Origin: Ettlia oleoabundans
Lineage: Eukaryota > Chlorophyta > Chlorophyceae > Chlamydomonadales
Assembly (NCBI GenBank): GCA_019693395.1
Contig: JAAMXP010000379.1
Location: 1 to 64,000 of the forward strand
Length of the DNA: 64,000 nt
Direction of reading: 5' to 3'
Below, piece after piece: positions 45,302 to 56,400 of the stretch. Below the pieces are notes generated by a model. It ran no database searches, was not told the origin of the DNA, and was given only the letters and a program-made list of their open reading frames with translations. Position 1 is the stretch's first letter. Each line of letters opens with the position of its first letter. The translations under genes were made by a program, and so were the position numbers.

Positions 45302-46499
45302 TCAGTAGGGTTTCCACTTTCGCGAAGAACGCAGCTCTGCAATGCGTTTCTTGTCCTGCTCAAAGCGCTGCCGGAGGTCCAGTAACTCTGCAGCGGGCAA
45401 GGCAGCGGTGGGAATACCAGAGTTAACAACCGCGTCATCACCCCTGTAACAACCGCGTCATCATCCCTGATTCAGAAAAGGAAACGTTCAACACTAGCCA
45501 ACGTGGTGGCTGCCATGCACTCACCACTTCTCCGCTGCTCGCGCTGCTGGAAGCGGTAGAAATTGGAATGCGTGGTGTCCTTCTTGGCTGCAGTCACCAG
45601 CTGCGCAGCCGCTGCTGCGCCAGCTACACCTGCCACAGTCACGCCGCTGGCACTTGCATTCTTTTTGCGCCCCTGCATTAGAAGGCAACATGGATTGACT
45701 TCGGCTAGTGCTATCAGGCACCGGAGCCTTGCGGCACACCCAATGACCACGCATGCCATCCCACAGCACGTGCAAGACCATACTTGCCGCACGAAATAGA
45801 ATTAACACCCAAACATGTGCGAAAAAAGGGATTGGCTCTTACCTTGTGACGCTGAACCACCGTCCAGCCATCTTCCTCTTGTGCCGTGAGTGCTTCTGCG
45901 CGCCGTCGCTCCTCTTCTGCCTCCCACTCCTCCACCCACTCATCCAGCACCTCCTGCAGCTCTGCATTGCCTGGCTTCAAAGCCTTGTGCTCCTCCACCC
46001 AACCTGCAACACGTTAGTGCGGGTAGTTCTGGAGGCAAAAGTGGCAGCGTGCGACACTGTATCAGACATGCATCGACGGCTGATGTTGCCGGTTTCCTAG
46101 TGCTCTCAAGGGGCCTTGTCAAACAGTGCCTTCATTTACAGCCCCACCTTTCAGCCCGTAAGGTTCTGTGGGCTCAGGCAGCTGCATCTCAATGGGCCGT
46201 CCCTTGGCCGCCGCCTTGAGCAACTTGTCCCGTCCCTCTGCCGCCGCATAGAGCAGCACCGCCGACACCCTGCTGCCGTGCAATGCCGCTCGCTCAATGG
46301 TTCCAAATCTTGCAAAGAGATCAACAAGGGCTGTGCTTTGGAGCTGCGCCGGCACGCCAGTGACATACAGCGCTCGCTCTTTGGGCAAGCTGTCTGCTTC
46401 GGATGCGTGCGGCTTTATATATAAATACCTAAGCGATGCTGGCCCTGCCCCCAGCAACTTCACAGGCAGCACTCTGTAGCTGGTGCTTGGAGCAGACAT
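45302..46499 (-). CDS. RRP7: Ribosomal RNA-processing protein 7 homologue
   Basis: Four exons, 5' to 3': 46499-46148, 46003-45843, 45672-45525 and 45387-45302; 248 aa. RRP7 is a nucleolar factor of early 40S ribosomal-subunit assembly. Seen: an N-terminal RRM-like fold (RALYVTGVPAQL, STALVDLFARFGTIERAALH, SAVLLYAAAEGRDKLL), an acidic middle (LDEWVEEWEAEEERRRAEAL, then GWTVVQRHKGRKK), and the diagnostic C-terminal RRP7 domain (SNFYRFQQREQRRSELLDLR, RFEQDKKRIAEL, SSRKWKPY). Length and order match the family. An in-frame TTG lies upstream, but the ATG at 46499 gives a sensible start. It is divergent from RimM across 211 bases. Confidence 0.92.
45424..45469. repeat. Tandem 23-bp duplication in RRP7 intron 3
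   Basis: Two adjacent copies of TAACAACCGCGTCATC followed by AYCCCTG, with one mismatch, lie 37 bases upstream (in transcript sense) of the last RRP7 exon. Confidence 0.9.
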
Positions 46500-46710
46500 G
46501 GACGCAAGCCTCGCCTTGAGGTCTACTGACAATTACTCTACTGACAATTGTTTAGTCGCCGGGTGGGATTTACAGGATTTGTTGCATGAGCACGCCAGCA
46601 TAGCATTTTGCATAGCTGGCAGGTGTGCCGCCCTGTTGTCCTATATGCTTCAACCTTGCGCAACTCATCTTCAATATTCTTTGAAGCCGCTTGAACGCTC
46701 CACACGGGCC
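46500..46710. promoter_or_regulatory. Short bidirectional promoter, RRP7/RimM
   Basis: Only 211 bases separate the two start codons. It contains two 15-bp-spaced copies of TCTACTGACAATT (46522-46534 and 46537-46549). Both genes are ribosome-biogenesis factors, one for the cytosolic small subunit and one for the organellar subunit, so shared control is plausible. Confidence 0.55.
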
Positions 46711-48542
46711 ATGCATGTTGCACCGCTCCCCACCAGCGCTGCCCCAACCAGCGTTTGTCTTCCAGCGAAGCGGGCTGCTAGTAACACCAAAAGTCGATAT
46801 ACTCCTCGCGGCCAGACAGCAGTGGTGCAAGCTGCTGGGGCAGTGGGAGGCGGGGTGGGGCAGCGGGCAGCGGCGGCACTCGCAGCTGGCCAGCAACGGC
46901 TGCAAAATGGGCTTGCAGCCGTCACAGCAGCATCACGAGCTGCCGAGCAGCTAGAAGAGGCTGATCAATGGGTGGAGATTGGCAGAATCGGGCCACCGCA
47001 CGGCGTACGCGGCGAAATGAAGGTGCAGCCACTGACAGACTTTCCAGAGGAGCGGCTGGGCACGCCTGGGCCGAGGTGGGTGCTGCTTGAGGCTTATAGT
47101 GCCCGTATCTCCTCCAATGCTTTGAAGGAAGAGGAAAGCCTTATGTGGCACCGCTAAACGATCAAACACTTAAACGCCACAGCAGGCAGATGCCCGTCCT
47201 GCATTGAAATGGCGGCCGAGCATGCACAGCTTATTATTGGTAGTATCCAAACCCTGCCCTGAGCCATGCTTGCAGGTGGCTGCAAGCACCAGCGCCCAAG
47301 ATTGGACGGCGCGGTGTGCCACCTGCTGACGAGGTGGAGCTGGAGTGGGGGCGCAGCATGATCAGCAAGGGGAGTGAGGTGAGTGGGTGCACACAGAGCT
47401 GGTGCCACTTGCATTCCACATTGGTGCAAGCATGGCTCACCATGCGATGCGAGCACGGTTCAGAGACAATAATGGTACTTTTCATGACCAGGGAAGCGGC
47501 GGGAAGGCAGCAGAGGGGCAAGCGGTGCTGCTTGCTTCACTGCCCATCCCTGTGATCACGCTATGCACTTGACAAACAGCCAGATCCAGTTCGTTTGGAT
47601 CTATGTGTCACCTGAGGATCTATGTGCCACCTGATCCAGGTTTGGCTAGTGAAATTGGCTGATGTGGATAGCCCAGAGGAAGCAGCGCTGCTTCGGGGTC
47701 ACACCTTGCTTGTACCCGCCAGCGCCCGGCAGCCACTGGAGGATGAGGATGAGTTTTATGTGCAGGTGCATGCTTGTGGTGTGGGNNNNNNNNNNNNNNN
47801 NGGGGTAGCATGGGTGGTGGCAAGGCTGTGAGAACATGTGGGGAGCCTGGGTTGAGGATGGATGTCATGTTGCATGTCGTGAATCGGTGTCCAGTTGGGT
47901 TGATGGGACAGGGTTAAGAAGAGAAATGACAGGCACGTTGCTCGATAGCCAGAGCCCCCATCCGGCTGCCGAGGGACATGATGCATTGCTCTCAAGCCCA
48001 CCTTCTTTTCACCAGCTGTGGCACTGAATTCAACAAGACTGAAATTTGGCGTGCCCGGGCTGTGTTATATGCAGGAGCTGGTGGGGCTGCGTGTGTTCCT
48101 GCGGGCCACTGGTGAGGAGGTAGGGCATGTGGCTGACGTGTTTGACGGCACAGGCACTCATGACGTGCTGCGCATTCAGCTGTCAACCAGTCAGCTACAG
48201 CGCCTGCAGGCAGCAGGAGATACGCTAAGCAGCGAGGACGAAGATGATAGCCCGAGTGAAGCGGGTTCAAATGGGACAGCAGCAGGGGATGAGGTGGCAG
48301 CAGGTGGGGCCTGCCATGTCCTGCTGCCATTTGCCAAGGCTATGGTCCCAGTGATAGACTTGGCCGCAAAACGATTGGAGATAACTCCACCAGAGGGCCT
48401 GTTAGAGCTTGCGTCACCCTCCAACCTGAAGCGCCCACGACGAGAGAATCGCGGGAAGCGTGAGCGGCGAAAAAGACGGCCTCGAGGCCAGCCAGCGGTG
48501 GAGGCTGGGACCTCAAGCGACAGCGGCGATCCAGCTGAGTGA
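46711..48542 (+). CDS. RimM-like 16S rRNA-processing/ribosome maturation factor, probably plastid
   Basis: Four exons: 46711-47075, 47276-47378, 47640-47765 and 48075-48542; 353 aa. RimM binds S19 and assists small-subunit maturation in bacteria and organelles. The first 85 residues are Ala/Arg/Gln-rich without acids, like a transit peptide. The RimM N domain follows (QWVEIGRIGPPHGVRGEMKV, LTDFPEERL, WLVKLADVDSPEEAALLRGH, VPASARQPL), then the PRC-barrel (ELVGLRVFLRATGEEVGHVA, VLLPFAKAMVPVIDLAAKRL, ITPPEGLLEL). An acidic insert of about 40 residues interrupts the PRC-barrel. The C terminus is a basic tail (RPRRENRGKRERRKRRPRG) not usual in bacterial RimM. TGTAA at 48670-48674 is its likely poly(A) signal. 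Confidence 0.9.
47597..47634. repeat. Tandem 19-bp duplication at RimM intron 2 acceptor
   Basis: Two adjacent copies of GGATCTATGTGYCACCTGA, differing at one base, end 5 bases before exon 3 and form its branch/pyrimidine region. Confidence 0.9.
47786..47801. other. 16-base assembly gap
   Basis: Sixteen Ns flanked by G-runs inside RimM intron 3. No coding sequence is affected. Confidence 0.95.
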
Positions 48543-48941
48543 TACACATGCATGCCCTCAATGCAGATCAATCTGCATCGTCTAGCCCTACAATAACTAT
48601 CACAACTGTACATTGTGTTAAGCATCCATGGGCACTTTTGTCAGGAGATGCGGGCTGACTTGAACAAAGTGTAAAGCTGGAGAGCAAACAAAGCAGGTAG
48701 AAACATTAGCAGAAAACCGTACCCGTATTATGGCAGCAGTGCTAACAGCAGTAGCAGGAGGGGTGATTCGTTTGTCACGAAGGTAAGGCATGGCAGGGAC
48801 AGGGCATGCAGGTGACTAGGAGTTAGGGTGCACTGGCTACAGGAAGGGTGCCGCAAGGTGTACAAAGGTGGAGCACTTGGGTAGCAACTGCTCCCCCTGG
48901 GTCATCAGCCTGACAATCGAGATGAAGGACGGGGCGTGCGT
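48543..48941. other. Convergent 3' regions of RimM and Qa-SNARE genes
   Basis: This is 3' UTR sequence of both genes. The plus-strand TGTAA at 48670-48674 serves RimM. No other feature is seen. Confidence 0.5.
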
Positions 48942-50105
48942 TTATGCCAGTATGATGAGCATCAGGATCAGCACCACCACGGCTGCGATCATCAGCAGGA
49001 AGCACCACTTGTTGCGTGCTGACCGCTGGCTGCGTTCAGCACGCGATATCTGCACCGTTGCATCAGCTGTCCGTTCCGCTGCACGTGTGATGTTTGCCTC
49101 GATATCCTCCAGCTGCTCCCCCTGGTCGTTCACAAGCACAGCCAAGTCCTGGAAGATCTGGTGCACCTGCATAGAGGCAGTAACATGGGAGGCAGGGGCG
49201 GGGGGGTGAGCAGGCCCGGGGGGGAGATTGCTGGCTTGCATGCAGGGTATATTGGTTGACCAGGTAAAGTCCTTGTTGCTGCAGCCTGAATTGAGTAGCC
49301 GAGCATGCATTGCTGCTGCTGTCATGCCAGGCCACACCAACAGGCAGATATGAGGCTTCTCCTGACATTGACGAGACGTGTAGGGTACAGCAGAACATGC
49401 AAAGGTTCCCACGTGCTCTGTGCACCTCTCCTATCTGCCCTGTGATCTCAGTAATGGCCTGATCCCGCTCTTCAATCACAGCTTCATTGAACTGCAGCTG
49501 GTTTTCAATGCTCAGCAGCTCCTGCTTGCGCTGAGCCTCCAACAGCGCCTGCCGCTCCGCCGCCTCACGAGCCGCCGCTGAAAGCTGCTGCTCCTGCTGT
49601 TGCCGTGCCGCCGCTGCGGCAGCTGCTGGCTGCCGTGGCAAGCTGGCTGCTTCCTTGGTCTTGGCCGTCTCCATCACCCGCTCAGAGCTCTTGAGCAGGC
49701 TCTGAAAGTCCCGTAGAAGCTTCTGCGCTGCGCTGCTGTCGGGTGCGGGGTGCTGCGCGGCCTTTTGGCGAAACTCCTGTGCAAGGCCCTTGAGCCTTTG
49801 ACTGCCCTCTGCAATGCGCCGCCGCAGATCAGTGGTATCTGCAGGTGTGCCCAGCCGGCCCACTTCATCGCGCAGCCGATTGAAGGCGGTGGAAGCACGG
49901 AACTGGATTCGCTTGAGTTCTGCGGTTGCTGCCGCCGCTGCCTCAGTGCTTCCCGGAAGCCTCCCCAGCTCTCGACCGCCCTGCAGCTTGGTAGGACATA
50001 AGCGTGATCGGCCTGATCAACGAGGGAGGGAAGACCAGGGAAGGCAAGCGAGTTGGCGGTAATCCGTCAAGTAAACGCGGTTCCCTAACGAACCTGCCCC
50101 GCCAT
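48942..50105 (-). CDS. Qa-SNARE syntaxin, plant SYP2-like
   Basis: Three exons, 5' to 3': 50105-50094 (12 bases, MAGQ), 49980-49426 and 49166-48942; 263 aa. It mediates membrane fusion, and SYP2-type proteins act at the prevacuolar compartment/vacuole. Seen: an N-terminal helical bundle (STAFNRLRDEVGRLGTPADT, LRRRIAEGSQRLKGLAQEF, LLRDFQSLLKSSERVMETA), an Ala/Gln linker, the SNARE helix starting IENQLQFNEAVIEERDQAI with the zero-layer Gln in VHQIFQDLAVLVNDQ, and a C-terminal tail anchor (WCFLLMIAAVVVLILMLIIL). The microexon start is inferred: an ATG at 49997 (MSYQ) lies one base out of frame with the body, so either the microexon or a one-base error is real. Confidence 0.87.
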
Positions 50106-50498
50106 GCCGCCACCAACGTAACCCTTTCCAACAGCGGTCTCCCGGAGCTCCACCGCGCCGCCCAAGTGCACAGGGTTGCCTCTGTCTCGACTGAGGAGAG
50201 TGGTGTGTCGTGTGGTCGGGCACACGCTGGATCAATGTATTCAGTGAGTTTGGCTGGAAAGGGCCAAGTCAATGCTTGTCAATGCGCTGCTCGACTGGTA
50301 TGCTGCGCTGGCACCAGGTCTTTTGTAATGCCAACTATTGAATCCAACTTTGCTGCTGCTGTTACCCATTTTAAACTGATAGCACAGCAGTCGAGCTGTA
50401 TTTTGGCCCCACGCAACGGGAGGTTCACACGCTTCCCGCAAGTTCTGCCACATGGAGGGACAGCGGGACTAACCTCAACCTTCCGAACGACGCCCACG
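50106..50498. promoter_or_regulatory. Divergent upstream region of Qa-SNARE and IBTK-like genes
   Basis: About 390 bases lie between the two starts. It contains no supported exon and presumably holds both promoters. Confidence 0.45.
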
Positions 50499-53400
50499 AT
50501 GGCGGATAGCCTGCTGGCAGCCGTGCGGCACTGCTGCAGCGAGGAGCCAGTGGTTAGCCTCCTATCAGCTCCCCACGTGCAGGCCGAGGTCAACAAGTGA
50601 GCTGAGTCCGATCACGCGAACGTGCAGGCAGCTCCAGCCCGTGCGCAGGGGCGATACCAAGCTGAGGCCATTCAACTGCCGTCAGTGTGGCACCCCGCCA
50701 TGACATCGCTGTACACCTTTCACACGCATGTTTTTCTCCCAATTTGCAGACTAGGAACTTCTGGTGTCAATGCATTGGCCTTGGCGGTGAGTCTATCTGC
50801 CAATAACTATCGCTCTTTTTGGCCCCGCCGGGATCGCCTGCCTTTTCTGCAACTGCCGCACTCCTACCCACGCTGCCTCGTCCGATGTCGGCCGTCTGTC
50901 CACTGCAGGTGTGGCGGAATCATGCAGGCCTGGTGGAGGCTCTTCTGGCAGCAGGTGCAGACCCAGATATGCCAGACACAGAAAGCGGTTGGTCAGCGCT
51001 ACACCGTGCGCTGCACTGGGGACAGCTGCGCCTCGCGGCGGCGCTGCTGCAGGCAAATGCCAGCCTCAGCATATCTGACTGGCGGGGCCGCACCCCACTG
51101 GACCTGCTATCGGCGGAGCTCAAGGAATATCTGGAGCCAGGCGGTGACGGGGACGTGTTCAGCTGGGGTGAGCAAGGCAGCACACAGCACGGCTGCGCAG
51201 TGCAGGCAGTCTACTGAACTTTGGTGAAGCTCAGCCGCCAAGACACAGCAGACTGCCGCCGGCTGGTTTGGCTCAGCGGCTACCCGCTGTTTATAGAGAT
51301 TTGCGTGCGTGCAATTCACTTCTGGGTTTTCCGTTCATCGCGTCTGGCTGTGTTTCATCCCACCCATCCGCAGGCAACGGCAGCAACTACACACTGGGCA
51401 CCGGCTCCACCGACGTGCAGCTGCACCCCACACGCTTGGAGGGCCTGCACGACCAGCAGATCGCCTGCATCTCAGCCGCAAAGTTTCACTCGGTTGCAGT
51501 CAGCCTGGATGGACGGCTGCTGACATGGGGATGGGGCCGCGGCGGGCGCCTTGGTGAGCAGGGGCGCCTGTTGCCGTGTGAGGTAACTCCGTTTGTTGTT
51601 GCCAGCAGGCCAGAGCCCAACACCTGTGCCTGACCCCCGCGCTTAGTGCCTCTCCCTTCCTCTGCCTGCCTCAGGCCACCCGGATGCCCACATTCATAGC
51701 GGAGAGGGCGCAGTGATTGCTCCATCGCTGGTGTCCGGCCTGGGTAAGCGCGCAGTGGCGGCGGTGGCGGCAGCCAAGCACCACACCGTGCTCTGCACCA
51801 CGGCAGGAGAGGTGTTCACAATGGGCAGCAATCGCCATGGCCAACTGGGCTATGCCGTGGATACGCAGCCCACTCCACGGCGTGTCACATCCCTGCGCCA
51901 ACGGGTGGTGGCGGTGGCTGCCGCCAACAAGCACAGCGTGGCTGTGACTGCGTCAGGAGATGTTTACACGTGGGGATCGAATGTGCTAGGCCAGGTATGT
52001 GCTGTAGCCGCAGTGAGGGCTGCGTGTACCAGTGACTTGGTGCCCTCCGCACGATGGTGAACCGCAGTCGTATGCAATTATTTGGCTCTGAACTTGCGCT
52101 GGAGGAGATAGCAGGCATCCTAGGCAGGGTCCAGTTGGCTGCTTCTGTTTTTGCATGCTGTATGCACACCAGCTGAGCATCCAGGAGAACCCCGGTCCTG
52201 ATGGCTTCCACTTCTCCTCACGCTGCCGCCCTGCAGCTGGGCTACGGCACCAGCGACTCCGTGTCAAATGCTGCTCCCAGGCTAGTGGAGGCTATGCGCG
52301 GCAAGCCTGTCATAGCAGCGGCTGCCGCCAAGCGCCATACGCTTGCGCTGACTGCCGCAGGGGAGGTCTACACATGGGGCCACCGAGGCGTGTCGCCACG
52401 CCGTGTGCAGCTGGCCGGGACGCGGGATGCAGCGGCTGCAGACGGCACACCCATTGCTTTCCACAGGGGCCACGCTGATGTGGCACGCCCCGTAGCAGCA
52501 GCCATCTGTGCCGGTGCAGCGCACTCGTCAGCGCTGACCACAGCGGGGGTTGTGCTGACCTGGCGGTCGGCAGACCCGGCAGTACAGGTGCAGGAGGTGG
52601 GCGGTGCACTGGCGGGCAAGCGCGTAATCTCCATCGCAGCAGGTGCGTGGGGGATGGATACACAGGTGGCTGTTGGGCGCGTCTGGGTGTTTGACAGCGG
52701 TGGGTGGAAGCACGGTAGTTCAGCAATAGGCTGTAATGCCCTACCCGAGGCAAGAAGGCAGCCGATAAGGCGAGCAGATGCGCCCAGCATGGGTAGTGTT
52801 GTGTTGTGTTGTGTGAGTTGGTAGTCAGTGGTGCCACCTGAGCTGTCCACTACGGCCCCAGCTGTGCTCGCCGCCTCAATTTGCGCCATATACTGACTGC
52901 ACGGTCTCTTGCTGAGTATGCGGGGCTCCACCACATAGCCTCAGTGACCCCCCTGGCTGCTTATGCTCTCTGCCCACAGGCAAGTACCGCACCGCTGCTG
53001 TAAGTGATGAGGGAGACGTGTACATGTGGGAGGGGCGCTCAGACTACTTCCCAGCAGAGGGCCGCCAGCCTGGCAGCGGCAGCAAAAAGCCAGGCGCCAG
53101 CTCAGCGGGCAAGGCTCGCCCCATTCCTGGTGGCGCAGGTGGAAGCGGCGGCATGCGCATCAGCCTGGGTGGCGGTGGAGCGTCGCCACTGGGTGGCAGC
53201 TACGGGGCGGCCGACCATGCTGGCGGCGGTGGTGGCAGCTACGGGTCCCACACCCGACGGCCAGGGTCCTTCTTTGAGCGCTTTGCTCGGGAGCGAGAGC
53301 GGGAGGCGGCCGGCAGGGAGGCCTACGGGTCGTCGCCTGTTGGTGGCGGCATGCCCGGCAGCTATAGTGCAGCCAACCAGTCTGGCAGGGTGGAGGTGTC

Positions 53401-56400
53401 TCTGGGATCGGGGTCCGGTGTCGCCCGCACCACTGATGTCTTTGCACAAATCCGGCCTGAAAGGTGTGTTTAAGCAGCTGGGAAGAGGCTGAGCTATGGC
53501 TAACATCGTTTCTACTGCTGTTGCGGAGGTTGCATTGCTATTGCCAGCGGGCTGTTGGCTTCGCTGTTGACTGGGTTTGGCCCCGGTTCACCTGCAGCAG
53601 ACAGCATCTGCAATGGGGCTGTGCACCCTGGCCCTGCTGCTTGCCTTTAACAACAACTACCACTTTTTTCTCTCCGCTATTACTGCAGGGTTGAGGGGCT
53701 GAAGCGAGCTGTGGCGGTGGCCGTGGGTGAGAAGCACAGCCTGGCGATCCAGCGCTGGTCGGCGGCGCAGCTGGAGGGGATGGCGGCAGTGCCATGGCTG
53801 CAAACTGCCCCAGCTGCCGTGCAGCCCGGGGCTGTCACCTCTGCTGCAGTCGACGAGGATCGCTGGTATCAGCAGGCCGCCGATGGGCTGATGGATGGCG
53901 GCCAGCTGGCCACCCCGCGGGCTTTGGAGGCTGAGCCAAGTGGCGCTGACTCAGCAGCCAGCCTTAGCCCTGGGCGGCCCTCGCCGGTTCGCCCGGGCCC
54001 ACGGCGGGCGCGACGTGCGGGGGCTGTGGGTGTGCCCTCCCTGCAGCGCATCTGTGAGGAGGAAGTGGCACGCCGGCTGGTGGACCCGCGCACATGCCTG
54101 CAGGTGCAACAGGTTTATGTGCTGTCGGACCGGCTAGTGGGTGAGGGTTGAATGCGATATAGACACAGCCGCTGCTGGCGCTACCTGTACCCGGTAATGG
54201 TTGGGCTCCCAACATCTTGCCTCTCTGCCCTCCTCCCTCTCCCTTCCAAGAGCCGTGAGCCAGTGGTCCAGCCCTGTCATCCCTTGACCCTGCACCCCTC
54301 TTGTCTGTGCAGGTGCTGGAGTATGCTGATGTGGCAGGGGCGGAGGTGCTGCGCGCCTACTGCTTGGCGGTGGCTGTCTGCAACCTTGACGCCGTCCTGC
54401 TGGAGGCGGGGGGGGCCTTTGAGGAGCTGCCACCACACTTGTTAGCTGAATTGGAGCGCCTGTTCAAGCTGCGGCTGGCCGGGGCAGGCGGTACTGGCAC
54501 ATTGGCAGGCAGTGGCGCACCTAATCCTGCGGCATCAGTTGAGCCTGTGGGTGGCTGGAGGGATGATGCGCAGGCAGCTGCAGACCAAGCGCCAGCCAGC
54601 ATAGGGCAAGAGGCGGCGGTGCCTGGCAGCAGGCTGCACCCGGGTAGGCGTCCCACTGCGGCGGCTGTATGGCTGGGTGATGATGGAGTGGGAGTGGCGG
54701 ATGAGGGGGGAGAGGTGGCGCCAGGCCACAGCACAGGCTTCCAGCTGGCGTCGTTGGCCTCTGGTGGCAGCAGCTTCCGGGACCGGTCGCAAGCAGATGC
54801 GGAGGAGGCGGCGGCCCGGCTGCTGCGCACGCTGCACAAGAAGCTGCAGCAGATTGATCATCTGGAGGCAAAAGCAGCCGCAGGGGCTGCTCTGGATCCC
54901 CAGCAGCAGGCCAAGGTGCAGCAACGACCGGTCATACAGTCAGCGGTGGCTGCCTTGGAGAGCGGCATGGCGGTGGAGGACGTGCACAGCATACTGCGGG
55001 CAGGGGGCAGGGAGCTGGAGGCAGGTGGCAGTTTGGGATTGGCGCCCCGCGGCACAGGCAAGGCAGTAGACTCGGCGGCCGCAGCCGCGCCATCCAGCAG
55101 TGCTGGCAAGCAGGGCAGCAGCCGCAGCAAGAAGGGCCCCCGAAAGTCGTTGCCCTCACAGGCTGCAGGCCACGTCAGCGAAAGCCGAGCTGAAGCCGTT
55201 TTGAAAGCACCAGCTGACGGGGCAGGCGAGCTGGCAGCAGGTCCCGAGGCTGCCTACCTTCTTGCAGGCACTTCCCCACCCAGCTCCAGTCTGGTCCCCG
55301 TTTTCGGCAGCGTCACGGTGGCGGCCGCTGAGCAGCCCCGCACACCTGTGGGGCAGGTCAGGAGCCTGGTGGGCTTTGCCAGCACCTCCGCAAGCGACGG
55401 CGTGGCAGCTGCGGCAGAGCAGGGAGGGCAGCGGCCATCTGGCTCGTCCACACCTGGCAGCAGCAGCAAGCCCAAGTCTGCTAACAAGCGCAAAGGTGAG
55501 CAACAGCAAGGTTGTTGTTTGGAGGACGGAGGCCGTGATGCCTTATGTAGCTCTGGTAGCTCTGGGTTAACATTGTGCTGTGTGCCCCTTCTGCCAGCCA
55601 CCGGCGCTTGATGTGAAAATCCAGCTTGCTATTTTTTTGGTGTGCCACGCTGTGCAACCTTGCAGGGGGCCTGTCCATGTTTTTGCGTGGCGAGCTGGAG
55701 CACCCTGTTGCTCCTGTAGTGCCAGCCGCGGTGGAGAGCAGCAGCGGCAGCACGCCTACGCCCGCACCCGCCTGGGGCGCCAGGGCAGCTGCGCCAGCTG
55801 GCACGACATCACTGAAGGAAATCTTGGATAAGGAGGCTGCAGGCCAGCAGCAGCAGCAAGGCTCGGCAGGCAGGCCGCCCCCTGGGCCCCGTGGCACGCC
55901 CGGCTCAGGTGCGGTGGTGCGCCTTTCAGTTGAAGGTTGGTGGTATAAGCCAATGGCCTCCTTCCCTGTAGAGGAGTGGGTATTCATGCGCAGCGCAAGA
56001 ATTTGTGCACAGCAAATCAGTTTGCCAACCGCCTGGAGACAGCCGCTTTGCGCTGGTTTGATGCTGCCTGGCCATTCGTGTCGTGTCAACCCTGCTGAAT
56101 GCCTGCTCCCTGACCCAACTCCCTGCCTGCAGGGGTGAAGAGCCGCGGGACCTCAGACTCCCTGGGCGGTCCTTTTGCCAGTGCCGCCGCCAACCCGCTG
56201 CGCCTCTCCTTGGCCAACTTCATACAGAGCAGCCCGGTGGCTATGCAGCGGCGGGACAGCGCCGCCTCACCACCCCCCGCATGGGGCGGCGCCACCGGGG
56301 CCAGCCCCCCTGGCCGCCACACCTCTTTTAAAGCCATCCAGGAAGAGCAAGAGGCACTGCTGCCTGCCACCAAGGCCTTTGGCACCTCACCGCCTGCAGT

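Noticed and set aside
52310..52934. Minus-strand Pro/His-rich frames of 175-188 aa
   Set aside because: They are shadows of the RCC1-repeat exon; GC-rich coding DNA leaves long open antisense frames throughout this window.
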